Source: Bordetella parapertussis (GTDB lineage: Bacteria > Pseudomonadota > Gammaproteobacteria > Burkholderiales > Burkholderiaceae_B). From it: a stretch of 51,297 nucleotides of DNA. Positions 43,658 to 51,204 of the stretch are shown piece after piece (positions within the stretch are counted from its first letter, which is position 1; each line of letters begins with the position of its first letter). Under the pieces are notes generated by a model. That model did no database searches. It was not told the origin of the DNA and saw nothing but the letters and a program-made list of their open reading frames with translations. The DNA lies in the NCBI GenBank assembly GCA_945872285.1, contig CAMBZR010000017.1:1-51297 (forward strand), read 5' to 3'. The position numbers were made by a program, and so were the translations under genes.

Positions 43658-45136
43658 ATGGGGACGCAAAAACAAGCAAGTGCGCCACGTGCAGAAAATT
43701 TGACGAGTCTCGCGGTTGAGACAGATTTTTCAGATGGACTGATTGCCTTTTGTCGAACGTTTCGGGCACAGACCCTTACGAGCGAGACGGTGCGACGCTC
43801 AACCGACGCCATCACGGACACGCTAGCCTGCATGCTGCTCGGCACCAGCCAAGCGCTCGAGCCTAAACTTCGTCGAGCGTTATTTTCGCCACAACCGCTT
43901 AAGCAAGTGTTGACACTGTTTGCACCTGCCGCGTTGAGAGTCAGTTCAACCGATGCGCAAGGATCTGCTGCGTTATATCTGGGTACGCTTGCGCATGCAG
44001 CAGATTTTGACGACATTAGTCATCCGGCCTATTGTCATGCAACGGCGTTGCTGTTGCCTGCATTGTTAATTCGTGGAGTTGCGCTAGGAGTTAGTGGCGA
44101 AGACTTGATTCGTGCGCATGTTGTGGGTATCGAAACACTTGGCCAACTTGGGCGTCGTTTAAACACTGCGCACTATGAGCGTGGTTGGCACACAACGGGC
44201 ACTTTTGGTGCCATCGGCGCAACCGCAGCGTTGGCTTTTCTTGAAAACTTTACCGATGATCAGATGCGTGGCGCGCTCGGTGTGAGCGCGTCGCTTGCGA
44301 GCGGTGTGCGGCAAAACTTCGGCACGATGACCAAGCCGCTGCATGCTGGTTTAGCAGCACGTTCAGCGATTTTAGCGACTAGGTTAGCTGAGCAAGATTT
44401 CACCTGTGCGCCTGATGCGATCGAAGGTAAATTTGGTTTTATGAAGGTGTTCGGTGGCACCGCCCCAGCGAGCTATGCAAAACAGTGGGGCCAACCGTTA
44501 GAAATTTTGACTGAAACCGGTATCGGACTTAAAGCTTACCCTTGCTGTGCAGCCACGCATCCCGCGATTGATGCCACGCGGGGCTTACGTGAAGCACTCA
44601 AAGACAATTCAGTAGAAGACATCGAGTCGATTCGGGTGGGTGCCTCACGCTTTGCGATGCAGCCCTTGATTTACGACCTTCCGAACACAGGCTTAGAAGG
44701 TAAGTTCAGTATGCGCTATTGCATCGCCTCAGCGATGATCGATGCTGCGGTCAAGATTGGAACGTTCGAACCCGATCAGATCAAACGCCCAGATATCCAG
44801 CGTTTAATGAAAAAAATCACGGTGGAGATCGATCCCCTAGTCGCAGATGATCACGAGTTCGCCGCGATCGTTGAGCTTAAATTAAAGTCGGGTCGTAAAG
44901 AGTCAATACGCATCGATGTAGCCAGTGGTAAGCCGGGCAACTGGTTAAGTGCTTCCCTATTAAAAGAAAAGTTCTTTGATTGTTTGGGGGCCGAACGATT
45001 AAATAGCCAGGCCGGTCAGCTCTTGTTTAGAGCGGCGCAGCAACTGGCTGCGCAGAAGTCGATTGAAGCGCTATACCAGGCTCTGGTGCAAACTTTGGGT
45101 GAGTCAGGTGTTGGTGACGATCCCTGCCCAAAATAG
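43658..45136 (+). CDS. MmgE/PrpD family protein
   Basis: A 492-residue member of the 2-methylcitrate dehydratase/cis-aconitate decarboxylase fold. It has DAITDTLACMLLG near the start, HAADFDDISHPAYCHATALLLPALL, GWHTTGTFGAIGATAA, EGKFGFMKVFGG and LKAYPCCAATHPAIDA, all family landmarks. It should dehydrate, isomerise or decarboxylate a tri- or dicarboxylate; the substrate is unknown. I take the ATG at 43658, preceded by a purine-rich stretch; a TTG at 43616 in frame is less likely. The 3' end overlaps the convergent lactonase gene by 33 bases. Confidence 0.93.
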   Translation: MGTQKQASAPRAENLTSLAVETDFSDGLIAFCRTFRAQTLTSETVRRSTDAITDTLACMLLGTSQALEPKLRRALFSPQPLKQVLTLFAPAALRVSSTDAQGSAALYLGTLAHAADFDDISHPAYCHATALLLPALLIRGVALGVSGEDLIRAHVVGIETLGQLGRRLNTAHYERGWHTTGTFGAIGATAALAFLENFTDDQMRGALGVSASLASGVRQNFGTMTKPLHAGLAARSAILATRLAEQDFTCAPDAIEGKFGFMKVFGGTAPASYAKQWGQPLEILTETGIGLKAYPCCAATHPAIDATRGLREALKDNSVEDIESIRVGASRFAMQPLIYDLPNTGLEGKFSMRYCIASAMIDAAVKIGTFEPDQIKRPDIQRLMKKITVEIDPLVADDHEFAAIVELKLKSGRKESIRIDVASGKPGNWLSASLLKEKFFDCLGAERLNSQAGQLLFRAAQQLAAQKSIEALYQALVQTLGESGVGDDPCPK

Positions 45137-46255
45137 CCTGTCAGGCCCAACGTCGACATCATACTTTTGCAAGAAACGCAGCGAGCCATCTTCTTGAATG
45201 CGAAAGGCAGATAGCCCGCTAGATACTTGCCGAATCGCCCCGTCGATTAAGGCATCGCGGGCAATCATGCAGCCGGCAACCAGCATGGTGCCACTTGGAT
45301 CAACCGAAAACGTCCGAACGTGCATGCCACGCGTATCTTCAGTATGAATCAGAGTCGGCTCACCTGTTTCTGCATCTATTGAAAAGGTACTGATTGTATT
45401 TTCAGCACCATTAAATATTTTTTTGCCTTCGTGATCAACCGTGCCATCGGCACGATTTGATACATACACAAACCGGCCATTCGGGTGAACACGAATCGCA
45501 CCCACTAATTGACGCGGCTTGAGGTGCTCGGGATGCGCGAGCGTTGTCTTGCGCCATAGGGGTCCAGCGACTGTTTTACCCAGTTCAAAAAAAGCGATTT
45601 GATTTTGACGTTCAATCGATAAGTACATCCAAGGTTTTGTTGGATGAAAATCCACATGGCGAGGACCGAATTCATAGCCTGCATTCGGGATGAGCTGTTG
45701 ACGATGCGTCAGAATGCCCTCGGCATAATCAAAAATTTCAATCGAACCGGGCATCTCGGGATTGCCGTACTCGGGATCGGTGCCACGCACAGGCAATACA
45801 ACACGTTGGTTGTCAGGCGTGACAAGAATTTGATGGGCGCAGGCACCGAGATTAAATGTATGTTGTTTAACCTCTTCGCCAATTGAGCCGTCCCTTTTAA
45901 TTCGATGCACGCTTAAGGCGCTTGGGGCGTTGTAGGCAAGCAAGAGGTGTTGCGAGCTGCGATCGCTCGAAAGGTGCACAGGACGCGAGCGCAGTGGAGT
46001 TGGGGTGCCTTCTAACTTGAGTGAACCATCGGTTTGAATGCCCAGTGCACACACAAAATGTCTAGAGCCAGCTTTGCCTGGCCCGCCATCGCTACAGGCC
46101 GCATACAAAATAGGCTTGGAGACATGCCGCCAAGCGTACTGAAGACCCGCGGGTAGTGTGATTGCACTGCGCTCGCTTAGCGATCCATCGCTCAAGTTCA
46201 AGCTGTATTGCCTAAAATCTGCTCCGATCGCAGCGTATACAAAAAATGTGTTCAT
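45104..46255 (-). CDS. Lactonase family beta-propeller protein (6-phosphogluconolactonase-like)
   Basis: A 383-residue seven-bladed beta-propeller of the YbhE/Pgl-like lactonase family. GYEFGPRHVDFHPTKPWMYLSIE, AIRVHPNGRFVYVSNRADGT and TFSVDPSGTMLVAG are typical. The family opens sugar lactones or muconolactone-like rings. Beside MmgE/PrpD and a Bug receptor it may open a lactone in a carboxylate pathway (inference). I take the ATG at 46255; the frame extends 36 codons upstream, into the Bug gene end. It lies 13 bases after that Bug gene on the same strand, so both are probably co-transcribed. Confidence 0.88.
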   Translation of the reverse strand: MNTFFVYAAIGADFRQYSLNLSDGSLSERSAITLPAGLQYAWRHVSKPILYAACSDGGPGKAGSRHFVCALGIQTDGSLKLEGTPTPLRSRPVHLSSDRSSQHLLLAYNAPSALSVHRIKRDGSIGEEVKQHTFNLGACAHQILVTPDNQRVVLPVRGTDPEYGNPEMPGSIEIFDYAEGILTHRQQLIPNAGYEFGPRHVDFHPTKPWMYLSIERQNQIAFFELGKTVAGPLWRKTTLAHPEHLKPRQLVGAIRVHPNGRFVYVSNRADGTVDHEGKKIFNGAENTISTFSIDAETGEPTLIHTEDTRGMHVRTFSVDPSGTMLVAGCMIARDALIDGAIRQVSSGLSAFRIQEDGSLRFLQKYDVDVGPDRLFWAGIVTNT

Positions 46256-46268
46256 GAAATTGTTAGCA

Positions 46269-47237
46269 TTAGTTGATCGCGATACCAGCCTTTTTGACAA
46301 TCGGCGGCCACTGCTTGAGCTCGCGTGCAACCATTTCATCGACATAGCTGCCTGGCTTTGCAATGATCCTCACGCCATCCGCCGTTAGTCTTTCAATGAT
46401 TTGGGGATCTTGTAGGGTACGGACAAAGGCCTTCTCTAGCGTTTGTACGGCGTCTTTAGGCGTGCCTGCAGGTGCAAGAACCGCCATCCAAAAGGTCGTT
46501 TCAAAGCCTGGAAAACCAAGCTCAGCGACGGTCGGCAAGTCTGGAATTTGTGGCATACGCTCTGAGCTGGTCACTGCAAGCGGCCTAATTTTTCCGGCTT
46601 TGATTTGTACGGCCGAAGTCGGAAAGGCGTCAACCTTGAACTGATAGACGCCACCCAGTAGATCGATCATGGCCGGGCCTGCGCCCTTGTAGGGGATATG
46701 GACCATCTCAATTCCCGCGCGGTCAATAAACAATTCAGTAGCTAGGTGTGGAAATGTGCCTGAGCCGGCGGTTCCATAGTGAAGTGGAGGCTTGGTTTTT
46801 TTGGCGAGTGCAATAAATTCTGGCAAGGTATTGGCTGCGACAGAGGGGTGGATCACAACCAAGCCTGGCGTATCTCCGACCATAACGACGGATGTAAAGC
46901 TTTTGACTGCATCGTAGCCAAGAGATTTGTAGATCGATGGATTAGCAGTATGTGAATTGGTCGCCATCAACAAGGTATAGCCATTCGCGGGGGCTGCGGC
47001 TACGAGTTGCGTGCCGATGGTTGCACCAGCACCACCTTTGTTTTCGATGATGACGGTCTGGCCAAGCACCTCACCAAGTTTTTGAGAAATCCGCCGTGCA
47101 ACGACATCAGTGGTACCGTTTGGTGGGAACGGCACAATTAAATGTATTGGCTTTTCAGGAAAGGCTGCTTGTGCTGTGAAGCCGATGCACAGTAAAGCTG
47201 AAGCGATGGCCAGTTGTATACCTTTGAGGCTTTGCAT
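46269..47237 (-). CDS. Bug family tripartite tricarboxylate transporter receptor (TctC-like)
   Basis: A 322-residue Bug receptor with leader MQSLKGIQLAIASALLCIGF ending in QAAFPEKP. Motifs are VPFPPNGTTDVVARR, ENKGGAGATIGTQLVA, NGYTLLMATNSH, GTAGSGTFPHLATELF and IPYKGAGPAMIDLLGG. It is the first gene of a minus-strand pair with the lactonase and is divergent from the second MmgE/PrpD gene; a perfect palindrome lies between them. This arrangement suggests it captures the substrate of that pathway. Confidence 0.94.
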   Translation of the reverse strand: MQSLKGIQLAIASALLCIGFTAQAAFPEKPIHLIVPFPPNGTTDVVARRISQKLGEVLGQTVIIENKGGAGATIGTQLVAAAPANGYTLLMATNSHTANPSIYKSLGYDAVKSFTSVVMVGDTPGLVVIHPSVAANTLPEFIALAKKTKPPLHYGTAGSGTFPHLATELFIDRAGIEMVHIPYKGAGPAMIDLLGGVYQFKVDAFPTSAVQIKAGKIRPLAVTSSERMPQIPDLPTVAELGFPGFETTFWMAVLAPAGTPKDAVQTLEKAFVRTLQDPQIIERLTADGVRIIAKPGSYVDEMVARELKQWPPIVKKAGIAIN

Positions 47238-47336
47238 GTGTTTCCCCTTATTGATGACGTTAATTCAATAAACGTAGCGGCAGTCTCTTGATCGCTTTCT
47301 TTAATTGTTATGCTGAATGCGCTATAGTTTTTCTGA

Positions 47337-47346
47337 TTGTATACAA
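47337..47346. promoter_or_regulatory. Palindrome TTGTATACAA, candidate GntR/FCD-type operator
   Basis: A perfect ten-base palindrome in the 163-base region between the divergent Bug (start 47237) and MmgE/PrpD (start 47401) genes. It fits the TnGTnnACnA pattern commonly bound by FCD-class GntR regulators, which control many carboxylate catabolic operons in Burkholderiales. No GntR gene is in the window. Eight-base partial matches (TTGTATAC) occur at 47214-47221 and, inverted, within the first codons of the lactonase gene. Confidence 0.5.
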
Positions 47347-47400
47347 CAACGGTCCAACCACCTAAAATCAAATAAAAATAAATCAAATGAGGTGACAGAA

Positions 47401-48744
47401 ATGAGTTCAATCAATACCGTCAGCGGAAAACTTGCAGATTTTATTTGTAACCTGCAGATCGAGCAGTTGCCCAAAAGTGTGATTGAAAGAACGAAGACGC
47501 GTCTATTAGATTGTCTGGCTACGGGTTTAGCGGCGCATGGCTTGCATGTGCCTAGTGTGGTGTTGGCATTTACAGAGGGCAGTGCAGGGCCCGCGAGTGT
47601 CATCGGCTATCAAAAATCCTTACCCCTTGTTGATGCAGCCTTCGTGAATGCGACGCTGATCAACGGGCGAAGCCAAGATGACTTTATGCAGAAGTCTCAC
47701 CCAGGGGCCTTGACGATCCCTGCCGCGTTGGGTCTAGCGCAAGCCTTCAGGCGCAGCGGTGCAGATGTATTGGTGGGTATGGTGGCGGGCTATGAAGTGG
47801 TTGGACGGATGTATATGGGTGCGCCGGGGATGTTGCCAAAGTTTCGTGCCTCGGGTGTGGCTGGTACAGTTGGAGCGGCCGCAACATCAGCCAAAATGCT
47901 GAAGCTGGATTCGACTTTGACCATGAATGCCTTGGGTTGTTCTGCGGTGTTTGCCCATGGCTTTGGACAAGGATTTTTTGCGGGTACCAATGAGGTAAAG
48001 CTCAATGTCGGGATGGCGAGTCGAAACGGCTTGACGGCTGCGCTGCTAGCCAAGCATGGAGCCACCGCTTCAGCGCTCGCGTTTGAGGGTGAGGCAGGTT
48101 ATTTCCGGGCCTTCGACGGTTCGCTTGAGCATGCTGAGGCGGCAACCAAGGGCTTGGGTGAACGTTATTTGATTGAAGAGACTGTTTATAAAGAATGCCC
48201 TGTTTGTATCTTTACACAGACTCCGATTGCGTTGGCTCGAACGCTTTCTTCAAAGATTGATCTTAAAAAAATTCAAAAGGTGGTGGTGACGTCGCCCGAA
48301 CTTACGCATACGAATCCTGGCTTTACAAACGTTGCGCCGTATCAGACGCACCTTCAGGCCGTTGTCAGTGCTCGATTTTGTACCGCGGCAGCCTTGTTGG
48401 GTCGTCCGGTTGAAGAATACGATTACTACGATGAACTGCAAGACCCTGAGTTGCTGCAATTGGCTGAGAAGATTGAGTTGCGAATGCGCGAGCATGATGC
48501 CGATATGGTTGACGTTGAGGTCTATCAAACCGATGGTGTGATCCGGGCCAGTGGTACCGAAAACGAAACGCTTTTTCCTAGCTTGGATAAGGTCGTTACA
48601 AAATTCTTTCGAATCACCTCAGACTTACCTGGCCTTGACCGAGACCGAATCGTCGAGACCGTGATGGCGTTGGATCAAGTGGCCGACATCGAAGATTTGA
48701 TGAAACTGCTTGTGGTCAGTGAGGCGCTGATTGCCGCTCGCTAG
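47401..48744 (+). CDS. MmgE/PrpD family protein (second copy)
   Basis: A 447-residue MmgE/PrpD protein, clearly related in fold to, but diverged from, the one at 43658. It shows KTRLLDCLATGLAAHG, NGRSQDDFMQKSHPGALTIPAALGLAQ, GTVGAAATSAKML, EGEAGYFRAFDG and VYKECPVCIFTQTPI. GAGGTGAC lies shortly before the ATG at 47401, which I use; the frame extends 28 codons further, into the promoter region. The reaction is probably hydration/dehydration or isomerisation of a carboxylate. It is divergent from the Bug/lactonase pair and convergent with the nitrile hydratase-like cluster. Confidence 0.93.
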   Translation: MSSINTVSGKLADFICNLQIEQLPKSVIERTKTRLLDCLATGLAAHGLHVPSVVLAFTEGSAGPASVIGYQKSLPLVDAAFVNATLINGRSQDDFMQKSHPGALTIPAALGLAQAFRRSGADVLVGMVAGYEVVGRMYMGAPGMLPKFRASGVAGTVGAAATSAKMLKLDSTLTMNALGCSAVFAHGFGQGFFAGTNEVKLNVGMASRNGLTAALLAKHGATASALAFEGEAGYFRAFDGSLEHAEAATKGLGERYLIEETVYKECPVCIFTQTPIALARTLSSKIDLKKIQKVVVTSPELTHTNPGFTNVAPYQTHLQAVVSARFCTAAALLGRPVEEYDYYDELQDPELLQLAEKIELRMREHDADMVDVEVYQTDGVIRASGTENETLFPSLDKVVTKFFRITSDLPGLDRDRIVETVMALDQVADIEDLMKLLVVSEALIAAR

Positions 48745-48777
48745 CAGCTGGCAATCAACGAGGTTCAGTGCTACGAC

Positions 48778-49464
48778 TCAGGGCTGTCGCGCGAGCGAGG
48801 TCCCGATCATCGAGTCACGTGTCACTAAGTCTGCTAGTTGAGCTTCAGTCATGCCTTGAGTGCCACTCGGCCGATTCGGTAACACTAAAAACCGAAGATC
48901 TGCAGTGCTATCAGATACTCGAACTTCAACGTCAGCTGGGATGTCTGTGCCAAACTCAGCCAGGACTTTACGCGGCTCGACGACCACACGCGAACGGTAA
49001 TCAATTGATTTGTACCAAGCTGGCGGAATCCCGAGCAGCATACGCGGATAGCAGGAGCACAACGTACAGACGACAACGTTATGCACCTTTGGTGTGTTTT
49101 CAAGCACGACGAGTTCAAGGGGTGTGGTGATGTCGAGTTCAAAGTGCTGGTTGATGGTTTTTAAGGGCGCGCTCAGCAATTGTTTTTTAAAGACTGGATC
49201 AAGCCAGGCTTTAGCGACGATTTTTCCACCAATGGCAGGGGTCAGGCTGTCTTGTTTATCGATCTGCGCATGTAATTCGGCAGCAGTGATAATGCCTTTT
49301 TCATCTAGCAGTTCGCGAATTGCGGTTTGCAGTAACACCTCATACCGATCGTAACCATCGTCATCATCGGGTGCGGGCGGGCTGTGGGGGTGATCGTGGC
49401 CATGTGCATGATCGTGGTCGTGATCGTGGTCATGGTCGTGATGGTGTCCGTGTTTTGAACTCAT
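48778..49464 (-). CDS. Nitrile hydratase alpha / thiocyanate hydrolase gamma-type subunit with His-rich N-terminus
   Basis: A 228-residue catalytic metal subunit. The metal site is C133-T-L-C136-S137-C138, in VVCTLCSCYPRMLLG; Thr in this motif marks cobalt-type enzymes. WYKSIDYRSRVVVEPRKVLAEFG and a C-terminal TEAQLADLVTRDSMIG follow, as in nitrile hydratase alpha and SCNase gamma. Residues 5-27 are a run of His alternating with Asp, absent from typical members, possibly for metal loading. It is last of three overlapping genes (ATGA with the upstream gene). It hydrates a nitrile to an amide, or hydrolyses thiocyanate; sequence alone does not decide. Confidence 0.93.
   Translation of the reverse strand: MSSKHGHHHDHDHDHDHDHAHGHDHPHSPPAPDDDDGYDRYEVLLQTAIRELLDEKGIITAAELHAQIDKQDSLTPAIGGKIVAKAWLDPVFKKQLLSAPLKTINQHFELDITTPLELVVLENTPKVHNVVVCTLCSCYPRMLLGIPPAWYKSIDYRSRVVVEPRKVLAEFGTDIPADVEVRVSDSTADLRFLVLPNRPSGTQGMTEAQLADLVTRDSMIGTSLARQP
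49384..49452 (-). repeat. His/Asp codon repeat region in the metal subunit gene
   Basis: Codons 5-27 consist mostly of CAC/CAT alternating with GAC/GAT, giving a near-tandem six-base repeat. It encodes the histidine-rich tail and may be prone to length change by slippage. Confidence 0.8.
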
Positions 49465-49781
49465 GCTTTTTCTCCGGCGAGCGGTTCGATCCAGTGATCG
49501 TAGATATCAGCCACAACAGTGTCTTTCGGGCTACCTGAATAGTTGGGCCAGACATCAGCCTGCTTAAAGCGCACGCGGTAGAGTACCCGCATGGGTAGGC
49601 CCGGCTTATGAAACGCCAATAAAGAGGGGTCGCGGTAACAGCCCATCACGTCTGTGATTTCACCTTTTATGCCACGCAAGTAAAAAGGCGTGCGGCAATG
49701 GGGCTCGGGTGGCTGCTGACGCACGCGTACGGGTGCGCCGACTGGCAGAGCTTGACCAGGGCGAGGTGTGAAAGCTGTCAT
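49461..49781 (-). CDS. Nitrile hydratase beta C-terminal-domain protein (SH3-like; SCNase alpha-type)
   Basis: A 106-residue protein equal to the C-terminal beta-barrel half of nitrile hydratase beta. It begins PRPGQALPVGAPVRVRQQPP, followed by TPFYLRGIKGEITDV, VLYRVRFKQADVWPNY and DTVVADIYDHWIEPL, which match the barrel pattern. In ordinary nitrile hydratases this is fused to the N-terminal helical half; here it is a separate gene, as in thiocyanate hydrolase (ScnA) and toyocamycin nitrile hydratase. It overlaps both flanking genes by four bases (ATGA), so the three subunits are probably made in step. Confidence 0.9.
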   Translation of the reverse strand: MTAFTPRPGQALPVGAPVRVRQQPPEPHCRTPFYLRGIKGEITDVMGCYRDPSLLAFHKPGLPMRVLYRVRFKQADVWPNYSGSPKDTVVADIYDHWIEPLAGEKA

Positions 49782-50101
49782 GCGGCCACCTTTTTATGTT
49801 TGCTACGCAAGAGTTCGACGCGTGCCTCGATTTCGGCTCGGCTTAGGATTTGCTGTTCGATCACGAGGTCGCGTACGGCGCGTATCCACTTGTCGTAATA
49901 GCCAAGGTTACGGTAATCGTCTTCCGTATTGGACTCAATCGTTCTGCGCATCGCATCAACCGTAAAGGCCTCAAGCGTGGAGCCCGATAAAATCCTTAGC
50001 AGAGCATCGACACGTTTTTCGTGCAAGGTGTTGGGATGTTCGTCTTGGCAGACCGGCCCCGCAGGTAGGCCGCCGATGTCGTTGACTTTACGTTCTGTCA
50101 T
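49778..50101 (-). CDS. Nitrile hydratase beta N-terminal-domain protein (SCNase beta-type)
   Basis: A 107-residue helical protein equal to the N-terminal half of nitrile hydratase beta. MRRTIESNTEDDYRNLGYYDKW corresponds to the family's RxxIExxPxxxYLxxxYYxxW pattern, and VIEQQILSRAEIEARVELL to the following helix. The N-terminus has NDIGGLPAGPV, like the DIGGMxGxGPV opening of nitrile hydratase beta. Basic residues close the chain. Its start overlaps the ABC ATPase gene by 14 bases and its stop overlaps the next gene by four, linking the enzyme to the transporter. Confidence 0.9.
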   Translation of the reverse strand: MTERKVNDIGGLPAGPVCQDEHPNTLHEKRVDALLRILSGSTLEAFTVDAMRRTIESNTEDDYRNLGYYDKWIRAVRDLVIEQQILSRAEIEARVELLRSKHKKVAA

Positions 50102-51194
50102 GAGTGCGCTCTTTTGATGAAAGGCTAAAAAGTTGAAGACGGGATGGATCTAAGCGTAACGCAATTTTTAATCCTTGTTGCATTAAGTTTAACCTTTGAA
50201 CAGAGCTTGCATCTGATTGTGCCTTCATTTGGGTGCCATCAGATAAGCGACAATGAACCTCTACCAGCCCACCTTTGTACACGCACTCAATGGTGGTTGC
50301 TTCAAGGGTGTCGCTAGCAATCTCGGCTATTGGCAAAATTTGTATATGTTCTGGTCGAATAGCCGCAGTGATACGTTCGTTAATATTAAAAGTACATTGT
50401 GCGACGTGAACGGAGTAATGATGGTAGCCAGATAAGGTGGCACCGCTCGCGTTGTGGCGATTGACGACCATCGAAAGGATATTTGAACTACCCAAAAACT
50501 CCATCACCTTTAAGGATGAGGGCGTTTCATACAGGTTGACAGGTTTGCCGATTTCTTCGATTTGACCATCAAACATGACAGCGACTCGGTCGGCAAGGGA
50601 TAAGGCTTCTTCTTGGTCATGCGTGACGATAATAGTCGTGATCCCGAGTTTTTTTTGCAGCTGCTTGAGCTCTACTTGCATTTGATCTCGTAGTTTTCGA
50701 TCAAGTGCGCCTAGCGGTTCGTCAAGCAAGAGAATATCTGGTTGAATGACGAGCGCGCGCGCCAGCGCGATACGTTGTCTTTGCCCACCCGAAAGCTGCG
50801 AGGGCATTCTGTCTTTCATATCCAAGAGTTGCACCATCGTCAACGCTTGTTCAACTTGTTGTGATCTGGCGATGCCGTCAATTTTTCGCATCCTTAAACC
50901 GTATCCCACATTTTGACTCACGGTCATGTGTGGAAAAAGGGCATAGTCTTGAAAGACAAGCCCCACGTTACGCTTATTTGGAGGTAAATTGTTTGTCGGT
51001 TTTCCGGCAATGTTGACACGGCCTTCTTGTGGAACGACAAATCCGGCGATCGTTCTTAAAGTCGTTGTTTTTCCACAGCCAGAAGGGCCGAGCAAAGCAA
51101 CGCACTCACCTTGCGCTACGCTTAAATCGATGTTCTTGAGGACGTGCTGCGCGCCTAGCCAAACATTTACGCCTTCAAGCTCTAATCCTGGCAT
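50088..51194 (-). CDS. ABC transporter ATP-binding protein (PotA/FbpC-like) with TOBE domain
   Basis: A 368-residue importer ATPase. Walker A GPSGCGKT is at residues 36-43, signature LSGGQRQRIA from 134, Walker B LLLDEP at 155-160, then LGALDRKLRDQM and HDQEEALSLADRVAVM, and a C-terminal TOBE/regulatory domain. This is the polyamine, iron, thiamine or phosphonate uptake class. The ATG at 51194 follows the permease stop by ten bases; no clear ribosome site is seen, suggesting coupling to the permease gene. The end overlaps the nitrile hydratase-like trio by 14 bases. Confidence 0.93.
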   Translation of the reverse strand: MPGLELEGVNVWLGAQHVLKNIDLSVAQGECVALLGPSGCGKTTTLRTIAGFVVPQEGRVNIAGKPTNNLPPNKRNVGLVFQDYALFPHMTVSQNVGYGLRMRKIDGIARSQQVEQALTMVQLLDMKDRMPSQLSGGQRQRIALARALVIQPDILLLDEPLGALDRKLRDQMQVELKQLQKKLGITTIIVTHDQEEALSLADRVAVMFDGQIEEIGKPVNLYETPSSLKVMEFLGSSNILSMVVNRHNASGATLSGYHHYSVHVAQCTFNINERITAAIRPEHIQILPIAEIASDTLEATTIECVYKGGLVEVHCRLSDGTQMKAQSDASSVQRLNLMQQGLKIALRLDPSRLQLFSLSSKERTHDRT

Positions 51195-51204
51195 GCTTTG
51201 GCAT

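Noticed and set aside
49384..49452. Six-base tandem pattern as a possible CRISPR or satellite repeat
   Set aside because: It is an in-frame His/Asp codon run inside a gene, without spacers.
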